Source: Aliarcobacter skirrowii CCUG 10374 | GTDB lineage: Bacteria; Campylobacterota; Campylobacteria; Campylobacterales; Arcobacteraceae | Assembly (NCBI RefSeq): GCF_003544835.1 | Contig: NZ_CP032099.1 | Location: 868,001-932,000, forward strand | Length of the DNA: 64,000 nt | Direction of reading: 5' to 3' | Shown here: in pieces, positions 31,779 through 40,135 of the stretch | Layout of the letters: each line of letters begins with the position of its first letter | Position numbering within the stretch: position 1 is the stretch's first letter | Notes under the pieces: generated by a model | Told to the model about the DNA's origin: nothing | Database searches by the model: none | Seen by the model: the letters and a program-made list of their open reading frames with translations, nothing else | Program-made: the position numbers and the translations under genes

Positions 31779-32835
31779 TATTACAAAAGAGGATTTAGGA
31801 AGAGCTCTGTTTTTTGATGTTAATTTATCAAAAAACAGAACTCAAAGTTGTGCAACATGTCACAATCCAGAAGCTGGTTTTATAGATAGTAGAGATAATG
31901 GTGTTTCAAAAATGGCATCACTAGGAGATGATTTAAAATCACTTGGAGATAGACAAGCACCAACAGCATCTTATGCAAAATTTTCACCAAAGTTTCACTT
32001 TAATGATAAAAAAGGATTTTATGTAGGTGGACAGTTTTGGGATGGAAGAGCTTCTACTTTAGAAGAGCAAGCAGGAGGTCCGCCTTTAAATCCAATAGAG
32101 ATGGGAATGAGAGATGAAAAAGAGGTGGTTGATAGATTAAAAGAGAATAGTTTTTATGTAAATAGTTTTGAAAATCTATTTGGTAAAGATATTTTTAAAG
32201 ATGATAAAAAAGCCTATGAAGCTATGAGTGAAGCAATTGCATCTTTTGAAAGAACAGATGAGTTCTCTCCTTTTGATTCAAAATATGATAGATATTTAAG
32301 AGGAGAGTATGAACTAAGTGCTTTAGAAGATTTGGGAATGTCAATATTTTTTTCAAATCAAAATAACTCTTGTGCAACTTGTCATATTTTAAAAGGCGAA
32401 GGAAAAGAGGGCGAGACTTTTTCAAACTATGAGTTTCATAATATTGGAGTTCCCAAAAACAAAGAGTTAAGAGCCAAAAATGGTGTTAAAGAGAAAGATT
32501 TAGGACTTTTAGCAAATCCAAATGTAAAAGATAAAAATCAAATTGGAAAATATAAGACTCCAACTCTAAGAAATGTGGCCGTGACAGCTCCATATATGCA
32601 CAATGGTGTATTTAAAGATTTAAGAACGGTAGTTTTATTTTATGATAAATACAACAATAAAAAAAATATTATAAACCCTGAGACAAATCTTCCTTGGGAT
32701 GAACCAGAGCATCCTGATAATATCTCTATTACAGAGCTTAGAGCAATAGCTCAAAATGATAGAAAAGTAGATGCTTTGGTTGCATTTATGAAATTACTTA
32801 CAGATAAAAGATATGAGCATTTAATCGAAGATTGA
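31723..32835 (+). CDS. Di-haem cytochrome c peroxidase family protein
   Basis: A 370-residue periplasmic protein that begins with a signal peptide (MKKLVLVTTFLLVNLLA). Two CATCH haem sites are coded near 31850 and 32373. Blocks such as GRALFFD, GQFWDGRA, PYMHNGVF and KYKTPTLRNV are typical of bacterial cytochrome c peroxidase/MauG relatives, which reduce H2O2 or oxidise protein partners. The start ATG 31723 follows AAAGGGAAAA and lies inside the end of the desaturase gene (56-base overlap). It is the last gene of the Fur-box operon. Confidence 0.92.
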   Translation: MKKLVLVTTFLLVNLLANDITKEDLGRALFFDVNLSKNRTQSCATCHNPEAGFIDSRDNGVSKMASLGDDLKSLGDRQAPTASYAKFSPKFHFNDKKGFYVGGQFWDGRASTLEEQAGGPPLNPIEMGMRDEKEVVDRLKENSFYVNSFENLFGKDIFKDDKKAYEAMSEAIASFERTDEFSPFDSKYDRYLRGEYELSALEDLGMSIFFSNQNNSCATCHILKGEGKEGETFSNYEFHNIGVPKNKELRAKNGVKEKDLGLLANPNVKDKNQIGKYKTPTLRNVAVTAPYMHNGVFKDLRTVVLFYDKYNNKKNIINPETNLPWDEPEHPDNISITELRAIAQNDRKVDALVAFMKLLTDKRYEHLIED

Positions 32836-32857
32836 AACTAAAAAATAGTTTCAATCT
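32829..32857. terminator. Hairpin at the end of the imelysin operon
   Basis: Perfect 12-base stem AGATTGAAACTA (32829-32840) / TAGTTTCAATCT (32846-32857) with loop AAAAA overlaps the peroxidase stop codon. There is no T-run on either side, so termination strength is uncertain. Confidence 0.55.
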
Positions 32858-32885
32858 AGCAAAAATGATTTAACTTATTATTAGA

Positions 32886-32891
32886 TATAAT
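32886..32891 (+). promoter_or_regulatory. Candidate -10 of the NTPase gene
   Basis: TATAAT ends 27 bases before the ATG of the 1342-residue gene, inside the small palindrome TAGATATAATCTA. No clear -35 box is visible. Confidence 0.5.
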
Positions 32892-32918
32892 CTAGCATTT
32901 TTTAAACATAGGGAAAAT

Positions 32919-35900
32919 ATGGCTTATAGTGAATCTGATACTCGTGCAAATTTAATAGATCCAAAACTAGAACAATCTCAATTTGAAGAAAAACAATATT
33001 TTATAAAAAGAAAATTTGAAACTCAAAATATTCAAGAAAAACAAACTGTTGAATTTGAAAATATATTAGTAAATAATATATCTGTAATACTCGGTGAACC
33101 AGCTTCTGGAAAAACTAAACAATTAAAGCAATTTGAAAAAGAAAATAGTGACGATGTTCATTTTGTAGAACTTGTAAACATTGAAACAGAGAGTAATTTA
33201 GAGTTAGTACAAAATAAAAAGTATATTTTACTTGATTCTATAGATGAAGCTTTGAGAGTAAAAAATATAAATTCTAAAGAATTACAAAACAAACTGACTA
33301 GTTATATTCAAAAATGTCAAAAAATTAATCCAGAAATAAAATTTGTAATTACATGTAGGCAATTTGAATGGAAAGAATATTTTAATAACGAATTGAAAAA
33401 GTTAGATAAAGAATTTATTATTTATCAAATTTTAGATTTAGAAAAAGATGATATTAATGAACTTTTAAAGCAAAATAAAATTAATCAAGATGAATTTTGG
33501 AAGTATATATTAGACAATTTTTTAGATTCTTTATTGAAAAATATTCTTATTGTTCAGTCTATTATTAAGAATTATAATGAATATAAAAGCAAAATAATAA
33601 CTTATATTGATATTTATAAGGATATTATTAAAAAACAACTTTCTATAAAAGGTAAAGATAGAGAGGATATTTTGAGTAAGGACTTAGCAAAAGATATAAA
33701 TATATCTTCTTCTTTAGCTACTTACATGATTTTAAATAGAAAAGCCACTATTTTGCTAGATAATCTTAGCATACTTGTAGATGAATTGTACAAAATTGAT
33801 AATAAGAGTATTAGTTTCGATGAATTAAATCTTGTTTTAAGTACAGCATTATTTAAAAAAAATGGTAATGAATTTGATTTTTCTCATACTACCATAAAAG
33901 AATTTTTAATGGCTTATTTTATCAATGAGAAAGAACTCGATATAAAAACTATAAAAGAACTTTTTTCACATGAATTAAGATTTTATGAAGAGTTTGAAGA
34001 AGTTATTATTTATTTAACAAATCTAAATAGTGATTTATTTGATGATTTTGTACAGTTTGACCCATTTATTTTTAAAAGACATCCTCTCTTAAATGAAAAA
34101 CAACAAGAAAAACTTTTAATTTCAATGTTATTTAAACTTAAAAATGAGAAATCTATGGCTTGGGGTAGATGGAGTGATTTTGAAGGTACTACTTTAGTAA
34201 AATTTGATAAATTAAAACTATCAACTTTAATACAAAAAACTATAAAGCCATCAGATGTTAATAAGTTAGTATTTGCCTATTTGATTGCACTGCTAGAATA
34301 TAATTATTCAAAAGAGATGGAAGATTTGATATTTACATATCTTGAAAATTATTCTAATGATAATCTAGGTAATAAAAATCTTATAGAATTAATTCAAGAT
34401 AACTTCATAGATGAGTTTAAGTTTAACAAAAGACTTTATTCCTTTTTACAAGATAAAAAGCTAATTAATTCTAACACTGATATAATTTATTTAAAAGATT
34501 TTCAAACATTACTTTTTGAATCACTATATGGTATTAAATACATAAATAGATATGGAAGTGATAAAAAAGCTCATTTAGTAGATACAGGATTTGAATTTGA
34601 TAAACTGTTGGAGTTATTAGATTCCATACCTGCTAGACAATTAGAATATATTGTTCCATATTTAAAATCTATAGATACTTTAAAATGGCTTGATTACATA
34701 CAATCAAAACAAGAGGAAGAAAATTATGATATTTATTGTTGGTGTATTTATGCAGTCTTAATTCATAATAATTCTAAAGATTCTATTAAAAGAGTTTTTG
34801 AATTTTTAATTACAAATTTTTGCAATATGTATAATCATGAATTTGATGAAATGTCTTTAGATTTCCAACGAATTGCAGATAATTTTTGGGAAGTTTATTT
34901 TTCATCAGAGATAAAAATATTTTGTTATTTAGATGGTTTATTGAAATTCCTAAAAATTTCACTTGAAGATATAAAAAAAGCAGTTTTAAAATATCCGATT
35001 GAAAATTATGTTAAACATTATGAAAGATTGAAATTTAATGAAGATATAGATAAATATCTAATGCAGAATAATATATTTGAAACCTATATTATATCATCTA
35101 ACAAATATTGGGAAGAACAACGAAAAATAAATGCAGAAAAATTACAGAAAAAACTTTTAGAGAATGAAGAATATCAACAAAGAATTCAAAGCGAAGCAGA
35201 AAATAAAAAAATATGTGAAGAAAGTTTAAAATCATTAGCTACAAAACAAGATTTTTATAATGTTTTTAGTTGTGAAAAAATTTATAATGAAAAAAATCAA
35301 AATAAACTACATGAATTATTAACAGATGAAGAACATGCCAAATTGCTTAATTTTATCAAAGATGATTTTATCAAAGATGAAACATACAAAGAAATAAGAA
35401 AAAGAATAACTTCTAATAGTTATAGTGTATTTCCAACAGCATTATATATTTATCTATTTCAAAATATTGATAGTAATGAAGTTTCTAATTTGGTACATTC
35501 TAAAGAAGATTTTGAAAAAATATTTTTTCATACTTTTAGATTTCACAAAATAGAAGAAGAATACTTTGTTATATTGGCTAGAGAATATTTTGATTATTTT
35601 ATTGAATCTTTACATGAATTGATTAGGTTATCATTTACCCAGAATGAAAATACAGATTTAGTTAATTTGTATCAGTTTATTGAAATAATTCAAAAAATTG
35701 ATAAGTTTGATAAAAATAGCTTATTAAATATAATTGACTATTTTTTAGATTTAGATAAAAATATTTTAAAATCTATTAAAGAAAAGCATAAAGTAGAACA
35801 AATATTAAAAATCATTTCATTAGATTACCAATGTTATGATTTTATTGATGAGCTTAGAATTATTGATAAAGATAGAGCATTTTTATATTTAGAATATTTA

Positions 35901-36947
35901 TTTAAAATTGATTTTGAAAAAACTTTAGATAAATATTTTATAGAGTATCAAAAAGAACCAACATATATAAAATTTTGTAAACTAAAAAAATTATATGCGA
36001 ATATAAAAAATAAGCTTGGCATTAAAGTAAAAGATAACTATGATAAAAATAAATATGATAAACCAAATATAAATCAATCTAAAATCAAACTTTTTAAAGA
36101 TTTGATTTTGGCTTTAAAAAATAGTGTAAAAAATGAAGATTTAGAAGATAAATATATTTTTATTATTGTAAGTGATTACTATGAGTTTTTTTATGAATAT
36201 GAAAGACCAACTGGAGTATATTCACCAAATATCTATAGTGCTATGAATGAATATATTAATTCTATATTTAATTATTTAAGTGCAACAAGTTCTCATATTG
36301 AAGTTTTAGAAAAATTATCTAAAAGTATCAATACTAGGCTCGGTGATATTTCTAAATATCATTTGCAATTAGCATATAATAATAAAAATAAAGATAGAAA
36401 CTATTCTAATAGTTATTATAAAAAGATATTTGATAAGGATAATTTGATGAATGATTCAAAGTTTACAAAACTTAAAAATAAATGGGGAGAATTAACAATG
36501 TTTGAAAAAATAGGAGCGATAGGTTCTGTTGCATCTATAGTTGGTTTAGTATTATATTTTATGCCAACAAGTTCAGCATCTAATAATATAAGCGTAAATA
36601 ATAATAATCAAAGCCCAATTATTCAAGAGAATCATGGAAATATAATTTACAATATTGATAATTCTAAGAATCAAATCACTAACAACAATATTGAAATTAG
36701 TAATAAAATTGATAATTTCATTAATCAAGCTACTTCAAATATTCAGGGGAAAAATCAAGAAGAGCAAAAAAATATTAATACTAAAATATTTATTTTAGAA
36801 GAAGCAAAAAAAATCAATGAAAAAGATATTACATTAGATGCAAAAAATAATGAGTGTAAAAATCAAGCTATAAACGCAAAAAATTTACTTAATCATAATG
36901 CAGATATAATAAATCAAATTTGTGATGAAATATTTCAAATCAAATGA
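32919..36947 (+). CDS. Giant NACHT/STAND-like P-loop NTPase with C-terminal membrane segment; candidate defence protein
   Basis: A 1342-residue protein I cannot assign to a named family. Residues 2-17 (AYSESDTRANLIDPKL) resemble the start of type I restriction R subunits, but the nuclease core does not follow. Instead comes a P-loop NTPase: Walker A GEPASGKT at 59-66, Walker B YILLDSIDEA at 102-111 with the extra acidic pair seen in STAND proteins, and a TCRQ sensor at 145-148. Residues of about 250-1190 are long helical, Glu/Lys/Asn-rich repeats without motifs. One hydrophobic helix (about 1197-1216) follows, then a Q/N-rich tail with SPIIQENHGNIIYNI. GAA is strongly preferred to GAG compared with neighbours, and it sits between core genes, both signs of transfer. 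A role as an intracellular sensor that triggers membrane damage is inference. Confidence 0.7.
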   Translation: MAYSESDTRANLIDPKLEQSQFEEKQYFIKRKFETQNIQEKQTVEFENILVNNISVILGEPASGKTKQLKQFEKENSDDVHFVELVNIETESNLELVQNKKYILLDSIDEALRVKNINSKELQNKLTSYIQKCQKINPEIKFVITCRQFEWKEYFNNELKKLDKEFIIYQILDLEKDDINELLKQNKINQDEFWKYILDNFLDSLLKNILIVQSIIKNYNEYKSKIITYIDIYKDIIKKQLSIKGKDREDILSKDLAKDINISSSLATYMILNRKATILLDNLSILVDELYKIDNKSISFDELNLVLSTALFKKNGNEFDFSHTTIKEFLMAYFINEKELDIKTIKELFSHELRFYEEFEEVIIYLTNLNSDLFDDFVQFDPFIFKRHPLLNEKQQEKLLISMLFKLKNEKSMAWGRWSDFEGTTLVKFDKLKLSTLIQKTIKPSDVNKLVFAYLIALLEYNYSKEMEDLIFTYLENYSNDNLGNKNLIELIQDNFIDEFKFNKRLYSFLQDKKLINSNTDIIYLKDFQTLLFESLYGIKYINRYGSDKKAHLVDTGFEFDKLLELLDSIPARQLEYIVPYLKSIDTLKWLDYIQSKQEEENYDIYCWCIYAVLIHNNSKDSIKRVFEFLITNFCNMYNHEFDEMSLDFQRIADNFWEVYFSSEIKIFCYLDGLLKFLKISLEDIKKAVLKYPIENYVKHYERLKFNEDIDKYLMQNNIFETYIISSNKYWEEQRKINAEKLQKKLLENEEYQQRIQSEAENKKICEESLKSLATKQDFYNVFSCEKIYNEKNQNKLHELLTDEEHAKLLNFIKDDFIKDETYKEIRKRITSNSYSVFPTALYIYLFQNIDSNEVSNLVHSKEDFEKIFFHTFRFHKIEEEYFVILAREYFDYFIESLHELIRLSFTQNENTDLVNLYQFIEIIQKIDKFDKNSLLNIIDYFLDLDKNILKSIKEKHKVEQILKIISLDYQCYDFIDELRIIDKDRAFLYLEYLFKIDFEKTLDKYFIEYQKEPTYIKFCKLKKLYANIKNKLGIKVKDNYDKNKYDKPNINQSKIKLFKDLILALKNSVKNEDLEDKYIFIIVSDYYEFFYEYERPTGVYSPNIYSAMNEYINSIFNYLSATSSHIEVLEKLSKSINTRLGDISKYHLQLAYNNKNKDRNYSNSYYKKIFDKDNLMNDSKFTKLKNKWGELTMFEKIGAIGSVASIVGLVLYFMPTSSASNNISVNNNNQSPIIQENHGNIIYNIDNSKNQITNNNIEISNKIDNFINQATSNIQGKNQEEQKNINTKIFILEEAKKINEKDITLDAKNNECKNQAINAKNLLNHNADIINQICDEIFQIK

Positions 36948-37080
36948 AAAGATAATTGACATAATAAGTAAGCAATTACATAAACTACCTTTAAACAAAG
37001 AAATCGAAACCCCAAAAGTTTTAAAAAAAGCAATATCAGCAAATAAAGCTTTATCAAATAAAAATAGTAAATTTTTATAA
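36925..37080 (+). pseudogene. Truncated Fic-family protein, N-terminal remnant
   Basis: A 51-codon frame begins at ATG 36925, inside the last codons of the NTPase gene, and ends at TAA 37080. The segment LPLNKEIETPKVLKKAISAN (residues 21-40) followed by KAL matches the Fic N-terminal domain that precedes the catalytic Fic core. It then turns into unrelated NKNSKFL and stops. The HPFxxGNGR catalytic core is absent from the window. It is a broken toxin/AMPylase gene, or at best a very short peptide. There is no convincing ribosome site before the ATG. Confidence 0.6.
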
Positions 37081-37130
37081 ATATTGAATTATTTAATTTA
37101 TTAATAAAAGCTATGTAAGTAACATTAATC

Positions 37131-37211
37131 AAAAATTACTCATATTTGTTAATCTATGAGTAAAAAGATATAAAAATTACCCATAGATATAAATCTATGA
37201 GTAAAAATTAC
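37131..37211. repeat. Two direct copies of a hairpin-forming element
   Basis: Copy 1 (37131-37166) and copy 2 (37172-37211) both start AAAAATTAC and end with AATCTATGAGTAAAAA. Within each, ACTCATA or CCCATAGAT can pair with the TATGAG arm; in copy 2 ATAGAT-ATAA-ATCTAT is perfect. They fill the gap between the Fic remnant and uvrA, where no other gene is seen (36948-37255). They could be terminators, protein sites or remains of a mobile element end. Confidence 0.55.
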
Positions 37212-37255
37212 AGAATCTTTACATATAAATAATAAAAGTTAAAGGTGAGTTATAA

Positions 37256-40072
37256 CTACTTTTGTTGTAACTCTTTATGCAAATAGTATCCAGTATAAGA
37301 ACCGCTTTTTTCGTGATTGTTAGCAATTTGTTCAACTGTTCCCATATCTACAATTTTTCCACCCTTATCTCCACCTTCAGGACCAATATCAATAATAAAA
37401 TCAGAGTTTTTAATAACATCAAGATTATGCTCTATCACAAGCACAGAGTTTCCAAGCTCTACTAGATGGTGAAGCACACTTGTAAGTCTATCAACATCTG
37501 CAAAGTGAAGTCCAGTTGTAGGTTCATCTAAAATATATAAAGTATTTCCAGTATCTTTTTTGCTTAGCTCTTTGCTTAGTTTTATTCTTTGAGCCTCTCC
37601 ACCTGAAAGTGTAATTGCATTTTGTCCCAAAGTTATATATCCAAGTCCAACATCGCTTAGAGTTTTTAGTTTTGCATATAACTTTGGCACTTTTGCAAAA
37701 AACTCTAAAGCTTCATCAACACTCATATTTAAAACATCAGATATATTTTTTCCTCTATACAAAATCTCTAAAGTTTGGGCATTGTATTTTTTACCATGAC
37801 AAGTGTCACATTTAACCATAATATCTGGCAAGAAGTGCATTTCGATTTTGATTTCACCCTCTCCTTGACACTTCTCACATCTTCCTCCTTTTACATTAAA
37901 AGAGAATCTTCCTATTTTATAACCTCTTAGCATTGACTCTTTTGTTTTAGAAAATAGGTCTCTTACATCATCCATAAGTCCTGTATATGTTGCTGGATTA
38001 GATCTTGGAGTTCTTCCTATTGGGCTTTGGTCAAGATAGATTACTTTATCAAGTTTTTCTAAACCATCTATTTCTACACCATCTACTTTTTTAACCTTTC
38101 TAGCACGATTTAAAAGCTCTTGTGCAACTGGAAGTAGAGTTTGAAGAATAAGTGAAGATTTACCACTTCCACTTACTCCTGTAATACTTACTAGATTTCT
38201 AAGTGGAATTTTTACATTTAGATTTTTTATATTGTTTATATTTACATTTTTAATTTCTATAAACTCTTCTTGAGGTCGATTGTGTGGATATTCCACTCTT
38301 TTTTTATTGTTTAAATAAAGAGCTGTTTGAGTTTTTGCTTTTAAAAGCTCTTTTAGTGTTCCAGCAAATACAACCTCTCCACCAAATTTTCCAGCATTTG
38401 GACCAATATCAACAATAAAATCACTAGCCATAATTGTCTCTTTATCATGCTCAACAACAATTACAGTATTTCCTTTTTCTTGTAAAGCTCTTAGAGTTTT
38501 TATAAGTTTGCTTGTATCTCTTTCATGAAGTCCAATAGATGGCTCATCAAGTACATACATAACTCCTGTTAAACCACTTCCAATTTGTGAAGCAATTCTA
38601 ATTCTTTGAGCCTCTCCACCACTAATTGTTCTTGCATCTCTTCCTAAAGTTATATATCCAAGACCAACATCATGTAAGAAAAATATTCTCTCTTTTATCT
38701 CTTTTAAAATTGGAGCTGCAATCATCTTTTGTTGCTCACTAAAATATTTGAAATTTTTATCATCTTTGAAAAAATTATGAGCCTCTTCAATAGGAACATT
38801 TAAAATATCTGGTATTCTTTTTTTAGCCACATAAACAGCTTGACTAGATGGTTTTAATCTGTTTCCACCACAAGAGTCACATTTTTTCTCTGTCATATAC
38901 TCAGAGATCTCTTTTTCATCTTTTATCATATCGTAGGCTAATTTTACAATTCCATCCCACTTTCTTTTTAGTTTGTGTCTTTTCCAAAAAAACTCAAACT
39001 CATCTACAGTTCCGTGTAAAATTGCTTTTTTATGATGTTCATCAAGCAATGAGAAAGGTTTTTTTGTATCTATATTTTGACTCTCACAATAAGCAATAAG
39101 CATTTTAAAATAGAAGCCTTTGTTAAATCCATAGATTATTTTAATAGCCCCATCTTCAATTGCCAAATCCTCATCAATAATCTTTTTCATATCAAGTGCA
39201 TATCTTATTCCCAAACCATCACAAGAGCTACAAGCCCCTTTTGGAGAGTTAAAAGAGAAACTTAAAGGCTCAAGCGCTTCAAAAGAGATTTTACAATCAA
39301 AACATGCCATATGTTCAGAGTAGTGAATACTTTTTTCAACTCCTAACTCTTCGTGATTCATAATCTCAATTTCAAGCTCTCCAAAACTCTCTTTTAGACC
39401 TTTTTCAACATCTTGTGCGATTCTCTCTTTGTTTTCAAGGTTTGCTGTAACTCTATCTATTACAACTTTGATTGTGTGCATTTTTGTTTTTTCTAACTCA
39501 ATATCTTCATCAAGTCTAACCATAACACCATCAACCATTGCTCTTACATAACCTTTTGTTCTAAGAGATTCAAACAGATCTGCAAAGCTTCCTTTTTTTC
39601 TATTTATTAAAGGTGCTAATATTATGAGCTTGGCATCATTTGGCAAAGATAGAACTTGTTCTATAATATCACTTGCACTCATTTGAGATATTGGTTTTCC
39701 ACATAAATGACAGTGTTGTGTTCCAACTCTTGCATATAAAAGTCTAAGATAATCATAAACCTCTGTGATAGTACCAACAGTAGATCTTGGGTTTTTTGAA
39801 GTAGTTTTTTGATCTATTGCAATTGCTGGAGTTAAACCCTCAATTCTTTCAACATCAGGTTTTCCAACTCTATCTAAAAATTGTCTAGCATAAGAAGATA
39901 AAGACTCTATATATCTTCTTTGACCTTCAGCATAAAGTGTATCAAAAGCTAAAGTTGATTTTCCACTTCCACTTAATCCTGTAAATACTATTAGCTTATT
40001 TTTTGGTATCTCTAGGTTTATATTTTTTAAATTATTCTCTTTTGCATTAAATATTTTTATTGTATCACTCAT
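37256..40072 (-). CDS. uvrA: Excinuclease ABC subunit A
   Basis: DNA-damage recognition ATPase of nucleotide excision repair, 938 residues, the usual length. It has two ABC modules: the first Walker A GLSGSGKS at about 32-39 and a second GVSGSGKS past the middle. The two ABC signature blocks LSGGEAQRI and ISGGEAQRI, plus CxxC zinc pairs (CHLCGKP, CEKCQGEGE, CDTCHGKK), are also present. The start is MSDTIKIFNAKENNLKNINL. It follows the selBA unit by 63 bases and is the core gene that bounds the accessory patch on the right. Confidence 0.97.
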   Translation of the reverse strand: MSDTIKIFNAKENNLKNINLEIPKNKLIVFTGLSGSGKSTLAFDTLYAEGQRRYIESLSSYARQFLDRVGKPDVERIEGLTPAIAIDQKTTSKNPRSTVGTITEVYDYLRLLYARVGTQHCHLCGKPISQMSASDIIEQVLSLPNDAKLIILAPLINRKKGSFADLFESLRTKGYVRAMVDGVMVRLDEDIELEKTKMHTIKVVIDRVTANLENKERIAQDVEKGLKESFGELEIEIMNHEELGVEKSIHYSEHMACFDCKISFEALEPLSFSFNSPKGACSSCDGLGIRYALDMKKIIDEDLAIEDGAIKIIYGFNKGFYFKMLIAYCESQNIDTKKPFSLLDEHHKKAILHGTVDEFEFFWKRHKLKRKWDGIVKLAYDMIKDEKEISEYMTEKKCDSCGGNRLKPSSQAVYVAKKRIPDILNVPIEEAHNFFKDDKNFKYFSEQQKMIAAPILKEIKERIFFLHDVGLGYITLGRDARTISGGEAQRIRIASQIGSGLTGVMYVLDEPSIGLHERDTSKLIKTLRALQEKGNTVIVVEHDKETIMASDFIVDIGPNAGKFGGEVVFAGTLKELLKAKTQTALYLNNKKRVEYPHNRPQEEFIEIKNVNINNIKNLNVKIPLRNLVSITGVSGSGKSSLILQTLLPVAQELLNRARKVKKVDGVEIDGLEKLDKVIYLDQSPIGRTPRSNPATYTGLMDDVRDLFSKTKESMLRGYKIGRFSFNVKGGRCEKCQGEGEIKIEMHFLPDIMVKCDTCHGKKYNAQTLEILYRGKNISDVLNMSVDEALEFFAKVPKLYAKLKTLSDVGLGYITLGQNAITLSGGEAQRIKLSKELSKKDTGNTLYILDEPTTGLHFADVDRLTSVLHHLVELGNSVLVIEHNLDVIKNSDFIIDIGPEGGDKGGKIVDMGTVEQIANNHEKSGSYTGYYLHKELQQK

Positions 40073-40135
40073 AATCTACCTTTAAAATTTAAAGCTTACA
40101 TTATATAGTAATATTGTTAATAGTTTATTTTATAC

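Noticed and set aside
36948-37132. A 65-codon minus-strand frame opposite the Fic remnant
   Set aside because: Composition is that of a shadow frame and the plus strand shows recognisable Fic sequence.
37131-37211. CRISPR array
   Set aside because: Only two units, almost no spacer, and no cas genes nearby.
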